Assembly: GCA_012034615.1 (NCBI GenBank)
Contig: JAAUPA010000008.1
Coordinates: forward strand, 1 to 45,541
Length of the DNA: 45,541 nt
Source: Leptolyngbyaceae cyanobacterium CSU_1_4
Lineage (GTDB): Bacteria; Cyanobacteriota; Cyanobacteriia; Elainellales; Elainellaceae
Direction: 5' to 3'
The position numbers were made by a program, and so were the translations under genes. Shown piece by piece: positions 17,848-26,648 of this stretch; position 1 is the first letter of the stretch; every line of letters starts with the position of its first letter. The notes under the pieces are model-generated. The model did no database searches. It was not told the DNA's origin and was given only the letters and a program-made list of their open reading frames with translations.

Positions 17848-17856
17848 AATTTTCAG

Positions 17857-17961
17857 TTAAGGTGAATGGCTGGCAAGCAAATTGATCAGAGCAAAGCCTA
17901 ACATAGACCAAAGCAGAATTGACACCACAGGACGACAGGGCAAAACTCGTTTCGTAAACAT
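17857..17961 (-). CDS. Possible 34-residue single-span membrane protein
   Basis: A short frame begins MFTKRVLPCRPVV, continues with one hydrophobic stretch (SILLWSMLGFALINLLA), and ends SHSP. It finishes nine bases before the DUF2358 start, as if cotranscribed. A positive N-terminus followed by a single span is typical of cyanobacterial small membrane proteins. There is no clear RBS, and I do not recognise the family, so it may be chance. Confidence 0.3.
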   Translation of the reverse strand: MFTKRVLPCRPVVSILLWSMLGFALINLLASHSP

Positions 17962-18267
17962 ACGCGCAGATTTAAACGTAGGAAATCAGGAAATAGAGTT
18001 CCCATGAGCGCGCCAGACTTGCAAAAATAATTAAGCCCCAACCCGAGGTCGTCCTCTAAACCTGCTGTACATTCTGCAACAAAGTGTTGTGAAATCCACC
18101 ATTAGCCTCTACACTTCCAGAGTTCACGCGACCTGCCGTTGATCGGCTAGGATGCTGCCCCAAGTCTCAAAATACGACTGGCTAAACGATTCCTCTTGAT
18201 TGCCGACTCGTTGAAGTTAATTTTTCTGCCGATCGCCTGCTTTCCTACTCTTAAATTTGCATTCCCC

Positions 18268-20119
18268 ATGATCAGCATTAGCAATCCCTTTCCTCTAAGC
18301 TTTACCACCGCCGATTTACCTCTGGGCGGCAAAGCGATCGCCTCTGTGCTGGGCGATTTTAATGGCGATGGCAATCTCGATTTAGGGGTGCCGTTGCAGA
18401 ATGCATTAAGCAAAAATTTGGCAGTATTTTTAGGGAATGGCAACGGCGGTTTTTTAGATGATGTGTCTTTCTGAATCGGGTGGTTCTAGCGCTGTTGCCA
18501 TGGTGGCAAAAGATTTTAATGGGGATGGCAAGCTGGATGTGGCGATCGCCCATGGCAATTCCAACCAAGTTTCCCTCCAGTTGGGGAACGGTGATGGCAC
18601 CTTCAGCAGTGGCAAAGCCTTCACTGTGGGCAATCAGCCCAATGCGATCGCTGCTGGCGACCTCAACGGCGACGGCAAATCCGATCTAGTCATCGCCAAC
18701 TTTGGCGAAACTAACGTCTCCATCTTGCTCAACTTAGGCAATGGCGACTTTCAGCGCAGCAGCGTCACAATGGGCGACAAACTTCAGCCCTACTCTGTTT
18801 CTCTGGGCGACCTCGATGGCGATGGCAACCTCGATATCATCACGTCTAACTTCTACGCCGACTCCATCACAGTATTACTGGGTAAAGGCAAGGGCGAGTT
18901 TCGTAGCCCTACCAGTTATGCAGTCGGCAGTCCGGGCGTTGCGCCCAGTGCCACGGCGATCGGTGATTTTAACAACGACAACCAGCTAGATGTGGTGGTC
19001 TCTAATTTTTCAACAAGCGGCAAAAATGTCTCAGTCTTATTGGGCAATGGCAAAGGCGCGTTCGAGAGCCGATTGGATCTTTCCACCAATGGCAAGCCCC
19101 TGTCGATTCAGGCAGCAGACTTTAATGGCGACGGCAATCTCGATATTGTTACGCCCGACTTTAGCACGGGCTTAGCCACGGTTTGGTTAGGTAATGGCAA
19201 GGGTGAATTTCCAGCTAGAGTCCAGTCTACAGTCGGACTAGAGCCATCCAGTCTGGCTCTTGGCGATCTCGATAATGATCAAAAGCTAGACTTTGTGGGA
19301 GTCAACAGTGGTGCAAATAATGCGGCGGTGTTGCTGAACCAAGTCAACCGGGTGATCTTGCGATCGACTTCTAACGATACTGGAGAAGTGGATGGTTCTA
19401 AAGAAACTCGTGCCGCGATCGAAGTTAACCTGGCGAAAGGTCAATTGACCGTCAAAAGTTCACCCCAATCTAACGGAACGATCACCGGTTATACCGATGT
19501 TCGAGGAACGAGCTTGAACGATCGCCTGATCGGCAGCAATGAGAGAAATATACTTAGGGGGAATGCCGGAAACGACTCCATTACGGGGCTTGCTGGCAAC
19601 GATATTATTTCTGGCGGCAGCGGCAACGATGTTTTAAGCGGGGGAGCCGGAAAGGACAATTTTGTGTTCGATACTCAGGCAGCTTTTAAGGTTACAGATG
19701 GGCGCGATCGCATTCTCGACTTTACTCGCCGCCAAGATCGCATCGTGTTAGACCGCACCACCTTTACCACCGTAGGCAAACAAATCAGCTTTGCCACCGT
19801 GACCACTCTTGCCGAATCCGAGGCTAGTAATGCCCTCATCACCTATGTTCGCTCCCAGGGAAGATTGTTCTACAACGAAAACGGAGCGCCGCTGGCTTGG
19901 GCAACGGTGGATTATTTGCCCTCCTCAAAAACCCAAGTAGCCTCACAGCAGCAAGTTTTGTCACCCAGCGATAAGCTTAAAGTCTCAAGCCAATATCTCA
20001 AGCCAATGCCTCAAGCCCATGTCTCAATCCAATATCTCAAGCCAAGTCTCGTCCCTTGCGCTTGGCAAATTCGCCACACTCATTTGCCACACCAATGTCA
20101 CAGCGACCCCTCATACTGA
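18268..20119 (+). CDS. FG-GAP (VCBS) beta-propeller protein with RTX repeats, one frame error
   Basis: The protein contains seven FG-GAP units with calcium-type loops: DFNGDGNLD, DFNGDGKLD, DLNGDGKSD, DLDGDGNLD, DFNNDNQLD, DFNGDGNLD and DLDNDQKLD. Seven is the number needed for one closed propeller. After about residue 370 come RTX nonapeptides (GNAGNDSITGLAGNDIISGG, then SGNDVLSGGAGKD) and the NFVFDTQ end region typical of cyanobacterial exported RTX proteins. I infer a type I-secreted or surface calcium-binding protein. The frame breaks near 18455-18475, after the first propeller unit; a one-base change joins both parts. A 13-bp tandem repeat at 19982-20045 scrambles the C-terminal residues, so the original stop may have lain elsewhere. 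Confidence 0.85.
19982..20045. repeat. 13-bp tandem repeat in the 3' end of the FG-GAP/RTX gene
   Basis: Five units of the form GTCTCAAGCCAAT follow one another at 19982, 19995, 20008, 20021 and 20034, with one to three changes each. Thirteen is not a multiple of three, so each unit is read in a new frame. No stop occurs until 20117. Confidence 0.9.
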
Positions 20120-20156
20120 GTTACATTAACACCATCCCTCCTAGCATCCAACTCCG

Positions 20157-20615
20157 ATGTTTCACCTTGTCTCGCTAGCTAGATTTACGCATCCCATCTC
20201 TTTACTGCTAGCCGGAATTGTCAGTAGCGCTTTGGTGGCTGAAGCCCTGCCTGCCCCCCGAACAGAAACGCTGATGCAGATCACGGGTTCCAACACTGAG
20301 GACGTTCAGGAAGTCAACGGAGCGGCTGTCCTGGCGATCGCTGCTCTCGGTAGCGCCGGAATTGGTGTCGCATTAACCGCTCTCCACGAACACAACCGTT
20401 CCCCTAGAAAGCACGTTTCTACCGGACGCTTAAGTGCTCCAATTCGCTCCGCCCGAGCCAACCCCAAACTCCAACGCAAACTTCTCCGCCTCCTCCACGA
20501 AGACGCACGAGTTGCCGATCGGCTCATTACCCAAGCTTCCTTTAAATATCCGGGTAAAGCGCCAGATTGGTATGTCGAAAAAGTAATTTATGATTTAGAG
20601 CGCGATCGCCACTAA
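20157..20615 (+). CDS. Hypothetical exported or membrane protein
   Basis: I do not recognise this 152-residue protein. It starts with a likely signal peptide (SLLLAGIVSSALVAEALPAP). A second hydrophobic stretch, AAVLAIAALGSAGIGVALTAL, may be a membrane span. A basic C-terminal domain follows (PKLQRKLLRLLHEDARVADRLI...YPGKAPDWYVEKVIYDLERD) that looks helical. It lies 37 bases after the FG-GAP/RTX gene on the same strand and could be cotranscribed with it. Confidence 0.65.
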   Translation: MFHLVSLARFTHPISLLLAGIVSSALVAEALPAPRTETLMQITGSNTEDVQEVNGAAVLAIAALGSAGIGVALTALHEHNRSPRKHVSTGRLSAPIRSARANPKLQRKLLRLLHEDARVADRLITQASFKYPGKAPDWYVEKVIYDLERDRH

Positions 20616-20774
20616 CTCATCTCTATTGACCCATCGCAATCCTCAATCGTGGGCAAAAATCTGGATAGGGTCTGGAGCAAAGCAAAATCCACAAAACTTC
20701 AGCAGAATGAACTCTACGGGGCTTCTTCACGCATTACTTCGCGCATTACATTAAATGAGATGGCTTTAGAGAAC

Positions 20775-20808
20775 AAAAAAGAGGATGCCTAAACCTTTAG
20801 ACATCCTC
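20775..20808 (-). terminator. Terminator of the PEP-CTERM gene
   Basis: GAGGATG and CTAAA pair with TTTAG and CATCCTC around a short loop, with one mismatch. On the minus strand the stem is followed by six T, so it is a typical rho-independent terminator for the minus-strand gene at 20904-21682. A second hairpin (CCTAGTCAA/TTGACTAGG, 20852-20876) lies closer to that stop. Confidence 0.8.
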
Positions 20809-20817
20809 GAATTTCCC

Positions 20818-20853
20818 TGAATAATGACCTGAATGATGACCTGAATGATGACC
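20818..20853. repeat. 12-bp tandem repeat, three units
   Basis: TGAATRATGACC occurs three times in a row at 20818, 20830 and 20842. It lies in the 3' untranslated region of the PEP-CTERM gene, between its stop and its terminator. Confidence 0.95.
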
Positions 20854-20903
20854 TAGTCAAACCCTAATTGACTAGGAGTGGCTATAACTGATTACGCCAA
20901 TTC

Positions 20904-21682
20904 CTATTGTGCAGAGACCGCTTGCTTTTTCTTACGACGAGACAGCACTGCAACACCTGCAACTGCACCCAAAGCCGCGATCGTCGCAGGTTCAGGAACC
21001 TTAGCTGCAACCACTTTATAGTCGGGTCCATTCATGGTGTTATTGCTAGACAAACGCAACCCAGCCACTTTGTACCCGAGTTCTAAGCCGTAGCTACCCA
21101 CCTTCTGCGCCCCACCAATTTCTGTGGTGTTAATGCTGTAACCTGTCAGATTGGCACCCTTCTCGCCTTGAAACAGAGCACGAGAAATAGTGGAAGTACT
21201 CACCACATTTCCATTCTTGTCTAATGCCTCAACCTTGAGGTCGCTGTTGACTCCCCGCTCAAAGAAGAAGAAGCGTTTCGCCCATTCTTGAAATAGACAT
21301 CAATAACTGATTCACCTCGGTTATCTTCGGTGTCAATAATATTATTGAGGTTCAAGTTGCCTAGGCTGCCGACCACACTGCTAGAAGTAGCTTGTTCCAC
21401 AGGAATCTGTCCGGTTGCAAAATCTCCCCGATCAGAACTACCCGGTCCGATCGTTGTTCCATTCGTAATGATTGCTGCTCCATTCACCAGTTCAAAATGG
21501 CTAATCTTTTCGCCAGTCGATGTAATAGTTACAGACTCCAGCATGATATCTTTTTGGGGATCAGCGGGCTTAGGCGAATAGTCGGTCGTAAAAGCGAAAC
21601 CCGTAAATGCTTGGGCTGGAGCTGCTGCCAAGCTCAACGTAGCAGCGATTAAAGAGAGGGTGGAAGCGATTTGCAGTTTCAT
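20904..21682 (-). CDS. PEP-CTERM sorting-domain exported protein, one frame error
   Basis: The protein starts with a clear signal peptide (MKLQIASTLSLIAATLSLAA, cleavage probably after APAQA). It ends with a PEP-CTERM tail: VPEPATIAALGAVAGVAVL followed by SRRKKKQ. Such proteins are exported and processed by an exosortase. ATG 21682 is the start, since codons upstream encode nothing signal-like. The frame breaks at CCC 21281-21283 (plus strand): one more base gives KNGAKRFFFFERGVNSDLKVE and a protein of about 259 residues. The middle is beta-rich and I do not recognise it. No exosortase gene lies in the window. Confidence 0.85.
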
Positions 21683-22075
21683 AGTTTTTCCGTATGACGT
21701 AAGAAGAGTATTCAGGAAGTCATGGAGCCTGGGACGAACCCGTGTATCCACTTATGCCTCTATGAATCAAGAATATGCGAGATATACGCAGATGTCTCTA
21801 GCTTAAGTAGTACTTTATACTAAGTTTACAAGAACCCTACTGGTGTAAAAAGTCTTTGTTTTCTTTATCCCCTCTCTGGATGAAGCACTGTCTTTAGGGT
21901 TAAAGGCTGTTTCTGAGGCTGTTTCCATGGAATGAGCGATCGCCCTAATCTCTCACATCTCATATCTCACGCAGTTTTAAGGGCATCGATGAAGGTCGAT
22001 AATTTGCTGCAAATTAGATTAAGTGGGATATGATTTTGATGACCATATTCCAAAATAAAGCGAGGAGCTTGTTCG
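21683..22075. other. Divergent intergenic region
   Basis: This region separates the minus-strand PEP-CTERM gene from the plus-strand secreted protein gene. It must hold both promoters. I see AT-rich stretches near 21810-21830 and one HIP1 site near 21937, but no operator I can name and no supported gene. Confidence 0.4.
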
Positions 22076-22528
22076 ATGAACCACAGATTCTTGTTGAGCC
22101 TAGTGGCTATTCCAACCTTAGCGAGTTCAGTGCTAATGATGGTGCTGATGACGGGTCTAGCTTCGGCTTCTGAATCAGTGCTAGCTAGAAATTCTGCTTC
22201 AGGACAAGCCTCTTGCGATATCTCTATAGAGTCTCAACTCAAGTCTTCTAAGCTGAGCTTGCATCAAGCAAATGTCAAATTGATGGCATCGTCGGCTGGC
22301 ATTCCGATCGATGTTCCTCCAGCAGACTTTACAACCGCAGAAAGCGACGCTGCGGTGACATTGTTTGGCTGTGATTGTTCTTCCTGCATCGGTGCTTTGC
22401 GCCAAGTGCGCAACCCATCGTTTTTAAATGGTGGTAGAGGGCATTGTTGGACAGCGTTGCAGCAACGGGTTTCTCCGGAGGAGTTGCAGAGCGTGCTGCA
22501 AACCTTGGAAGCTGAAGAGGCTGAGTAA
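22076..22528 (+). CDS. Small secreted cysteine-containing protein
   Basis: I do not recognise this 150-residue protein. It has a signal peptide (LLSLVAIPTLASSVLMMVLM, cleavage probably near ASA). The mature part has a C-terminal cysteine cluster CDCSSC followed by GHCW about 25 residues later. The spacing suggests a disulfide-bonded or metal-binding knot. The tail is acidic (LEAEEAE). GAGGAG at 22063-22068 is a fair RBS for ATG 22076. It converges with the CysQ-like gene. Confidence 0.65.
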   Translation: MNHRFLLSLVAIPTLASSVLMMVLMTGLASASESVLARNSASGQASCDISIESQLKSSKLSLHQANVKLMASSAGIPIDVPPADFTTAESDAAVTLFGCDCSSCIGALRQVRNPSFLNGGRGHCWTALQQRVSPEELQSVLQTLEAEEAE

Positions 22529-22567
22529 AATTTTGAGGACGATCGCCCCAAAATTCTTTTCAATGTC

Positions 22568-22617
22568 CCTCGTCCTAGCCTATCAGGATCAGGTTCAACC
22601 TTAAGCTAAGGACGAGG
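22568..22617. terminator. Long hairpin between convergent genes
   Basis: CCTCGTCCTAGC at 22568-22579 pairs with GCTAAGGACGAGG at 22605-22617 with one bulge, closing a loop of 25 bases. It lies between the secreted protein gene and the CysQ-like gene, so it probably serves as a shared terminator. It has no long T run. On the minus strand the loop reads GAACCTGATCCTGATA, a partial likeness to the TPP riboswitch 3' half that I reject. Confidence 0.6.
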
Positions 22618-22629
22618 AATATTCACTTC

Positions 22630-23520
22630 CTACATCCGGTCAATCTCTGCCAGGATACGGGTTGCCTCAGCACACAGCTCATCATGGCAATGCCCGTTGC
22701 TAGCAATAAGACATCCCCATTGGTTCACATCTCCCTGATTGTATAGAAGCGGAGAGCCATCTTCGTGGGTGAAGCGTCCGCCCGCTTCGGTCAAAATCAG
22801 CTCGGGGGCTGCCATATCCCAATCTTTGGCGGCAGACTTGCCCGACAGGGAAATGTAGACATCGGCGCGCTGCTCGACGAGGGCAGCAATTTTTCCTCCT
22901 ACGCTACCTACGTAAACTAACTTTTGGCAAGGCAGTTGTTGCAACAGCGCATTAAAGCGATCGTCGCGATGAGTGCGGCTGACGACCACACTTAAGTCTT
23001 GAAGGCGATCGCCCTTAGATACGTGAATTTTCTGGCGGGTTCCATCTGGCGTTTCCACAAATGCGCCACCGCCCAACGTGGCATAGTACAGCTTTTCGAG
23101 TTCAGGACAAGCGACTACGCTCAACACAGGGCGACCCTGGTAAGCCAATGCCAGGTGAAAGGCATACTCGCCTGTTTGATCAATAAAGTCGCGGGTGCCA
23201 TCTAGGGGATCGAGAATCCAAACCCAGTCGTGAGGAATGGCTTCGCGGGTAGTGTTATAGGTTTCTTCACTTAGGTAGCCAAAGTTTTCGCCAAAAATGG
23301 CTTCTAGTTTGTTCAGCACATATTCATTCACAGCCAGGTCTGCTGCGGTGACGGGGCCTTCTTTTTTGTCTTGGATTTTTAAGTTTCGGGCTGCGCCGTC
23401 TGGGGTGGGTTCGCCTCGATAGTAGGATCGTAAAATTTTGGAGGCTCCCCAGCCTAAAGAACGAGCGATCGCCAGAATTTCTGCGACGGGCTGCTCCGTC
23501 ATTGCTTGCAATGCTTCCAC
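22630..23520 (-). CDS. cysQ: Inositol monophosphatase family, CysQ-like 3'(2'),5'-bisphosphate nucleotidase
   Basis: The protein belongs to the lithium-sensitive phosphatase superfamily. Metal-binding motifs are in place: YLSEET, WILDPLDGTRDF, and KDWDMAAPELILTEAGG. CysQ enzymes remove the 3'-phosphate of PAP from sulfate metabolism. An inositol phosphatase cannot be fully excluded, but the wording around DPLDGTRDFI fits CysQ. Length is 296 residues. The sugar kinase at 23728 lies about 200 bases upstream on the same strand. Confidence 0.88.
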   Translation of the reverse strand: MEALQAMTEQPVAEILAIARSLGWGASKILRSYYRGEPTPDGAARNLKIQDKKEGPVTAADLAVNEYVLNKLEAIFGENFGYLSEETYNTTREAIPHDWVWILDPLDGTRDFIDQTGEYAFHLALAYQGRPVLSVVACPELEKLYYATLGGGAFVETPDGTRQKIHVSKGDRLQDLSVVVSRTHRDDRFNALLQQLPCQKLVYVGSVGGKIAALVEQRADVYISLSGKSAAKDWDMAAPELILTEAGGRFTHEDGSPLLYNQGDVNQWGCLIASNGHCHDELCAEATRILAEIDRM

Positions 23521-23670
23521 TTTTTCCCCTCAATCTCGGTACTTTTTCCGAGCTAATTATAAAAGCATGTCGATAAAAGCATGCTGCTTTAGATCAAGCT
23601 TTACGGGTTCTCCTCCATTTAATCAGCTCTGCTATCTAGTTAACCCCAGGCAGCAAGGCATTCTACTGTT

Positions 23671-23735
23671 CCATTTCATTGATCCGTTTCATTGATCTAT
23701 TTCATTGATCCATTTCATTGATCCATTTCATTGAT
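23671..23735. repeat. 13-bp tandem repeat across the sugar-kinase stop codon
   Basis: Five consecutive units of CCATTTCATTGAT (two with one or two changes) run from 23671 to 23735. The stop codon of the minus-strand kinase gene (plus-strand TCA, 23728-23730) lies in the last unit, and four further copies extend into the downstream region. Confidence 0.95.
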
Positions 23736-24639
23736 CCATCCACTGTCGCGTCCCAAAAGATTGACACGATCGCCCTGCCACGACTGCCGCTTGAGTTAAA
23801 GCCTCTAAGAAATGGGTGCGCAAAATGAAATGGCAAAAGGCTCCGTGAAAGATATCGCCCGCTCCTAGCGTGTCAACGGGTTGAACTGGGGGAACGGCAA
23901 TTTGTCCCCTATTACCTTGGTGGAAATATTGAATGGGTTGACTGCCGTTGGTAATGGCAATGTGAGGAATCTTGAGCGCGATGAGGTAGTCGAACACTTC
24001 TGCAACCGTACCGCATTGAGGCGGATGGAAATTCGCCGAACAGATTGCGTAGTCTACATAGGGCAAAACTTCTTCAAAGCCAGCTTTCCAACTTCCCCCA
24101 TCCAACACCACCGGAATCTTCTGGGCTTTGGATTGCGCTGCGATAACTTGCCCCACCGCCATTTGATGACCGTCAATTAAGACAATTTCTCTCCTTCGCA
24201 AAATATCACAGGGAATAGCGGTCGCCGGAGCTTGGGCTTGGACAGCATTCCGGGATACGATCGCCCGTTCTCCGGTCGATTGGGTAACCAAGATAGAGGA
24301 AATGGAGATCGGCTGAGTGCGAGTGGGCGCTAGATCTGCGATCGCCACACCTTGCAAATCTGCTAACACGAGCTGACGGCTAGGATGCTGACCCACAGAA
24401 GCTAGTAGAGTTGCCGAATCACCTAAATAACTAAAGGTAACAGCGGCATTGGTAGCGGGTCCACCCGCTGTCATGGAGTCTTCCAAGGCAACGATTTTTT
24501 GATTGTACTGCGGTAAGTCTTTCACCAAATAAACCAGATCGAGCGTTACCAATCCTACAAAAAGACCTTGTTTTGACATTGCCTGGTTGGACATTGCCTG
24601 GTTGGACATTGCCTGGTTGGACATTGCCTGGTTGGACAT
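23728..24639 (-). CDS. PfkB/ribokinase-family sugar kinase
   Basis: This kinase uses ATP to phosphorylate a sugar or nucleoside. The family signatures are present: N-terminal GGPATNAAVTFSYLGD, and the C-terminal anion hole and catalytic base in DTLGAGDIFHGAF. The substrate is not evident. The N-terminus is odd: MSNQA is repeated four times, then MSKQG leads into the conserved strand LFVGLVTLDL. The DNA unit is 15 bp, each with an in-frame ATG. I take the first ATG of the array (24639), which has GAGGGG about ten bases upstream. Without the array the protein would start at 24579. A second, 13-bp array covers the stop codon. Confidence 0.88.
   Translation of the reverse strand: MSNQAMSNQAMSNQAMSNQAMSKQGLFVGLVTLDLVYLVKDLPQYNQKIVALEDSMTAGGPATNAAVTFSYLGDSATLLASVGQHPSRQLVLADLQGVAIADLAPTRTQPISISSILVTQSTGERAIVSRNAVQAQAPATAIPCDILRRREIVLIDGHQMAVGQVIAAQSKAQKIPVVLDGGSWKAGFEEVLPYVDYAICSANFHPPQCGTVAEVFDYLIALKIPHIAITNGSQPIQYFHQGNRGQIAVPPVQPVDTLGAGDIFHGAFCHFILRTHFLEALTQAAVVAGRSCQSFGTRQWMDQ
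24580..24639. repeat. 15-bp in-frame tandem repeat with a start codon in each unit
   Basis: TGCCTGGTTGGACAT occurs four times without change from 24580 to 24639. On the minus strand each unit reads ATG TCC AAC CAG GCA. A fifth, diverged ATG (MSKQ) follows. Changes in copy number would keep the frame and only lengthen or shorten the N-terminus. Confidence 0.97.
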
Positions 24640-24738
24640 TGGATCACCCCTCAACAAATGTGGGAACTCAGCATTGCCAAGCTCCCACATCTATATCATC
24701 ATTAGGCTGTCTCTTCCCAGACTATTTTCACATCCGGC

Positions 24739-25434
24739 TCAGCAAGCACCTTTGCGATGCAAGACAACCTGGATGGTCTTTAGAATTAATTGCAGATCAT
24801 AAAGAACTGACCAGTTGCGAATGTAGGACAGATCCATATCGACGATCGCCTCAAAATCAGACACGCTAGAGCGACCATTGGCTTGCCACTCGCCCGTCAT
24901 ACCTGGCTTAACCTCTAGCCGTCTCCAGTGACGATTATTATAGTTCTTGACCTCGTTAGGAGTAGGAGGACGGGTTCCCACCAGGCTCATGTCGCCCATC
25001 AAAACATTCCAAAATTGAGGCAGTTCGTCTAGGCTAGTGCGTCGTAAAAACTTCCCCACCCGAGTAATACGAGGGTCATTGTCGTTTTTGAAGATGTGCC
25101 CTTTGGCTTGATTCACCACTGTATGCTTCAGCAAATCAGCATCAGTCACCATAGAGCGGAACTTCCAAATGTCAAAGCGGTTGCCCCGAAACCCGCAGCG
25201 CTCTTGCCGATATAAAACAGCGCCTGGGTTGTCGAGATAAATGGCGATCGCAATAGGGAGAACTAAGACAACCGTCAGCCCTAGCCCCACCAACGCCCCA
25301 ACGACATCGATGCAGCGCTTCATTTTACTGTTAAGCGATTCATGAACCTCAGCGACCTGATTTTCAGGCGAATTAAACCTGAGGTCGGGCAGGGCTGAAG
25401 ATGCTAGGGGATTTACCTTAGGAGTCGTAGTCAT
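24739..25434 (-). CDS. Bacterial sugar transferase (undecaprenyl-phosphate phosphosugar transferase type)
   Basis: This is an initiating enzyme of exopolysaccharide synthesis that moves a phosphosugar to undecaprenyl phosphate at the inner membrane. It has one N-terminal membrane segment (VVGALVGLGLTVVLVLPIAI) and then the catalytic core: RQERCGFRGNRFDIWKFRSM, GKFLRRTSLDELPQFWNVL, GDMSLVGTRPPTP and KPGMTGEWQANGRS. It lacks the extra N-terminal spans of the long WbaP type. I prefer ATG 25434 to an upstream TTG. No other polysaccharide genes are beside it. Confidence 0.92.
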   Translation of the reverse strand: MTTTPKVNPLASSALPDLRFNSPENQVAEVHESLNSKMKRCIDVVGALVGLGLTVVLVLPIAIAIYLDNPGAVLYRQERCGFRGNRFDIWKFRSMVTDADLLKHTVVNQAKGHIFKNDNDPRITRVGKFLRRTSLDELPQFWNVLMGDMSLVGTRPPTPNEVKNYNNRHWRRLEVKPGMTGEWQANGRSSVSDFEAIVDMDLSYIRNWSVLYDLQLILKTIQVVLHRKGAC

Positions 25435-25769
25435 GACAGAGGGGGAAGCAATTAAGGTAATAAGCGGTGCGCCCAAGTTGCAAACTAAAGGCAAACCTTG
25501 CTCTCAGTATTAACTTTTCTTTCTGGAAACGAACCGACTTGCATGGCTCTTCAAGAAGTCTTTATAAACTCACGGACTGTAGGCAATGCTAGGGAGGGCT
25601 CGGTTTTATCTTCATAGAGTTGAATTTAATATATGCGTATCTTTTTTGAATGAATGTTGTCTGCTATACCTAAAACCTCTATTTAGCCTCGCTTTACGGA
25701 TTGCAGTTGAATTGCCAGGGTTTTGAGTAGGAAAATTGCTAAAGTGATTGGGCAGGCTAAGAGTATGGT
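25435..25769. other. Divergent intergenic region
   Basis: This stretch separates the minus-strand sugar transferase from rsmI. It is AT-rich around 25620-25690 and probably holds both promoters. I find no gene, hairpin or repeat worth naming. Confidence 0.4.
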
Positions 25770-26642
25770 ATGGAAGTGCAGCAGGGAGTTCTTTATGTGG
25801 TGGCAACCCCGATTGGCAACTTGGAGGATATGACCTTCAGAGCGATCGCCATTTTGCAGGGTGTGGATGTGATTGCCGCAGAAGACACTCGACACACGGG
25901 CAAATTGCTTCACCACTTTCAAATTACAACCCCGCAACTCAGCTATCACGACCATAATCGGCTCAGTCGGCTGCCAGATGTTCTGCAACGGCTGCAAGAT
26001 GGGCAGAAGATTGCCCTGGTGACGGATGCTGGGATGCCGGGTATCTCTGATCCGGGCTACGAGTTGGTTAAGGCTTGTGCTGAAGCAGGAGTTGTCGTCG
26101 TTCCGATTCCGGGGGCTTGTGCGGTGGTGGCTGCTCTCAGCGCAGCCGGGTTGCCAACCGATCGCTTTGTGTTTGAAGGATTTTTGCCGATGAAAGCTCA
26201 AGAACGGCGCGATCGCTTGGAAGCAATTCAATCAGAGGCACGAACGCTGGTGTTTTATGAAGCTCCTCATCGGGTGCGAACCACATTACAGGATTTGGCA
26301 GCGGCGCTGGGGGCAGAGCGATCGATTGTTTTGGGGCGAGAGTTGACCAAGCTGCACGAGCAGTTTTGGCGGGGCACATTGGCAGAGGCGATCGCCTATT
26401 ACCAAACTCGTGAACCGCAGGGAGAATATACCTTTGTGGTTGCAGGCGCAACTCTAGCGCAGCCTTTATTGTCAGAAGGCGACTTGAAGACAGAGCTGAA
26501 AGCCATCATGAACCAGGGCGTGTCTCGGTCTCAGGCGAGTCGGCAACTGGCGCAGCAAACCTCGTTCTCACGGCGGCAAATCTACCAATTGGCATTAACA
26601 ATTCCTGATGAAACTGCCCCTGCATCGGAAAGTAAAATCTGA
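25770..26642 (+). CDS. rsmI: 16S rRNA (cytidine-1402-2'-O)-methyltransferase
   Basis: RsmI methylates the ribose of C1402 in 16S rRNA, using S-adenosylmethionine. The protein begins VLYVVATPIGNLEDMTFRA and has IAAEDTRHTGKLL, LVTDAGMPGISDPG, VPIPGACAVVAALSAAG, and FVFEGFLP in the family order. The C-terminal part (GRELTKLHEQFWRG, then a helical tail) completes a 290-residue protein of normal length. It starts on the plus strand and is followed closely by the lipoprotein gene. Confidence 0.96.
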   Translation: MEVQQGVLYVVATPIGNLEDMTFRAIAILQGVDVIAAEDTRHTGKLLHHFQITTPQLSYHDHNRLSRLPDVLQRLQDGQKIALVTDAGMPGISDPGYELVKACAEAGVVVVPIPGACAVVAALSAAGLPTDRFVFEGFLPMKAQERRDRLEAIQSEARTLVFYEAPHRVRTTLQDLAAALGAERSIVLGRELTKLHEQFWRGTLAEAIAYYQTREPQGEYTFVVAGATLAQPLLSEGDLKTELKAIMNQGVSRSQASRQLAQQTSFSRRQIYQLALTIPDETAPASESKI

Positions 26643-26648
26643 GGCATC

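Noticed and set aside
22568-22617. Minus-strand GAACCTGATCCTGATA resembling the 3' half of a TPP riboswitch
   Set aside because: No CTGAGA-type 5' half is present, the closing stem is a simple long hairpin, and no thiamine gene lies downstream. A terminator between convergent genes explains it better.
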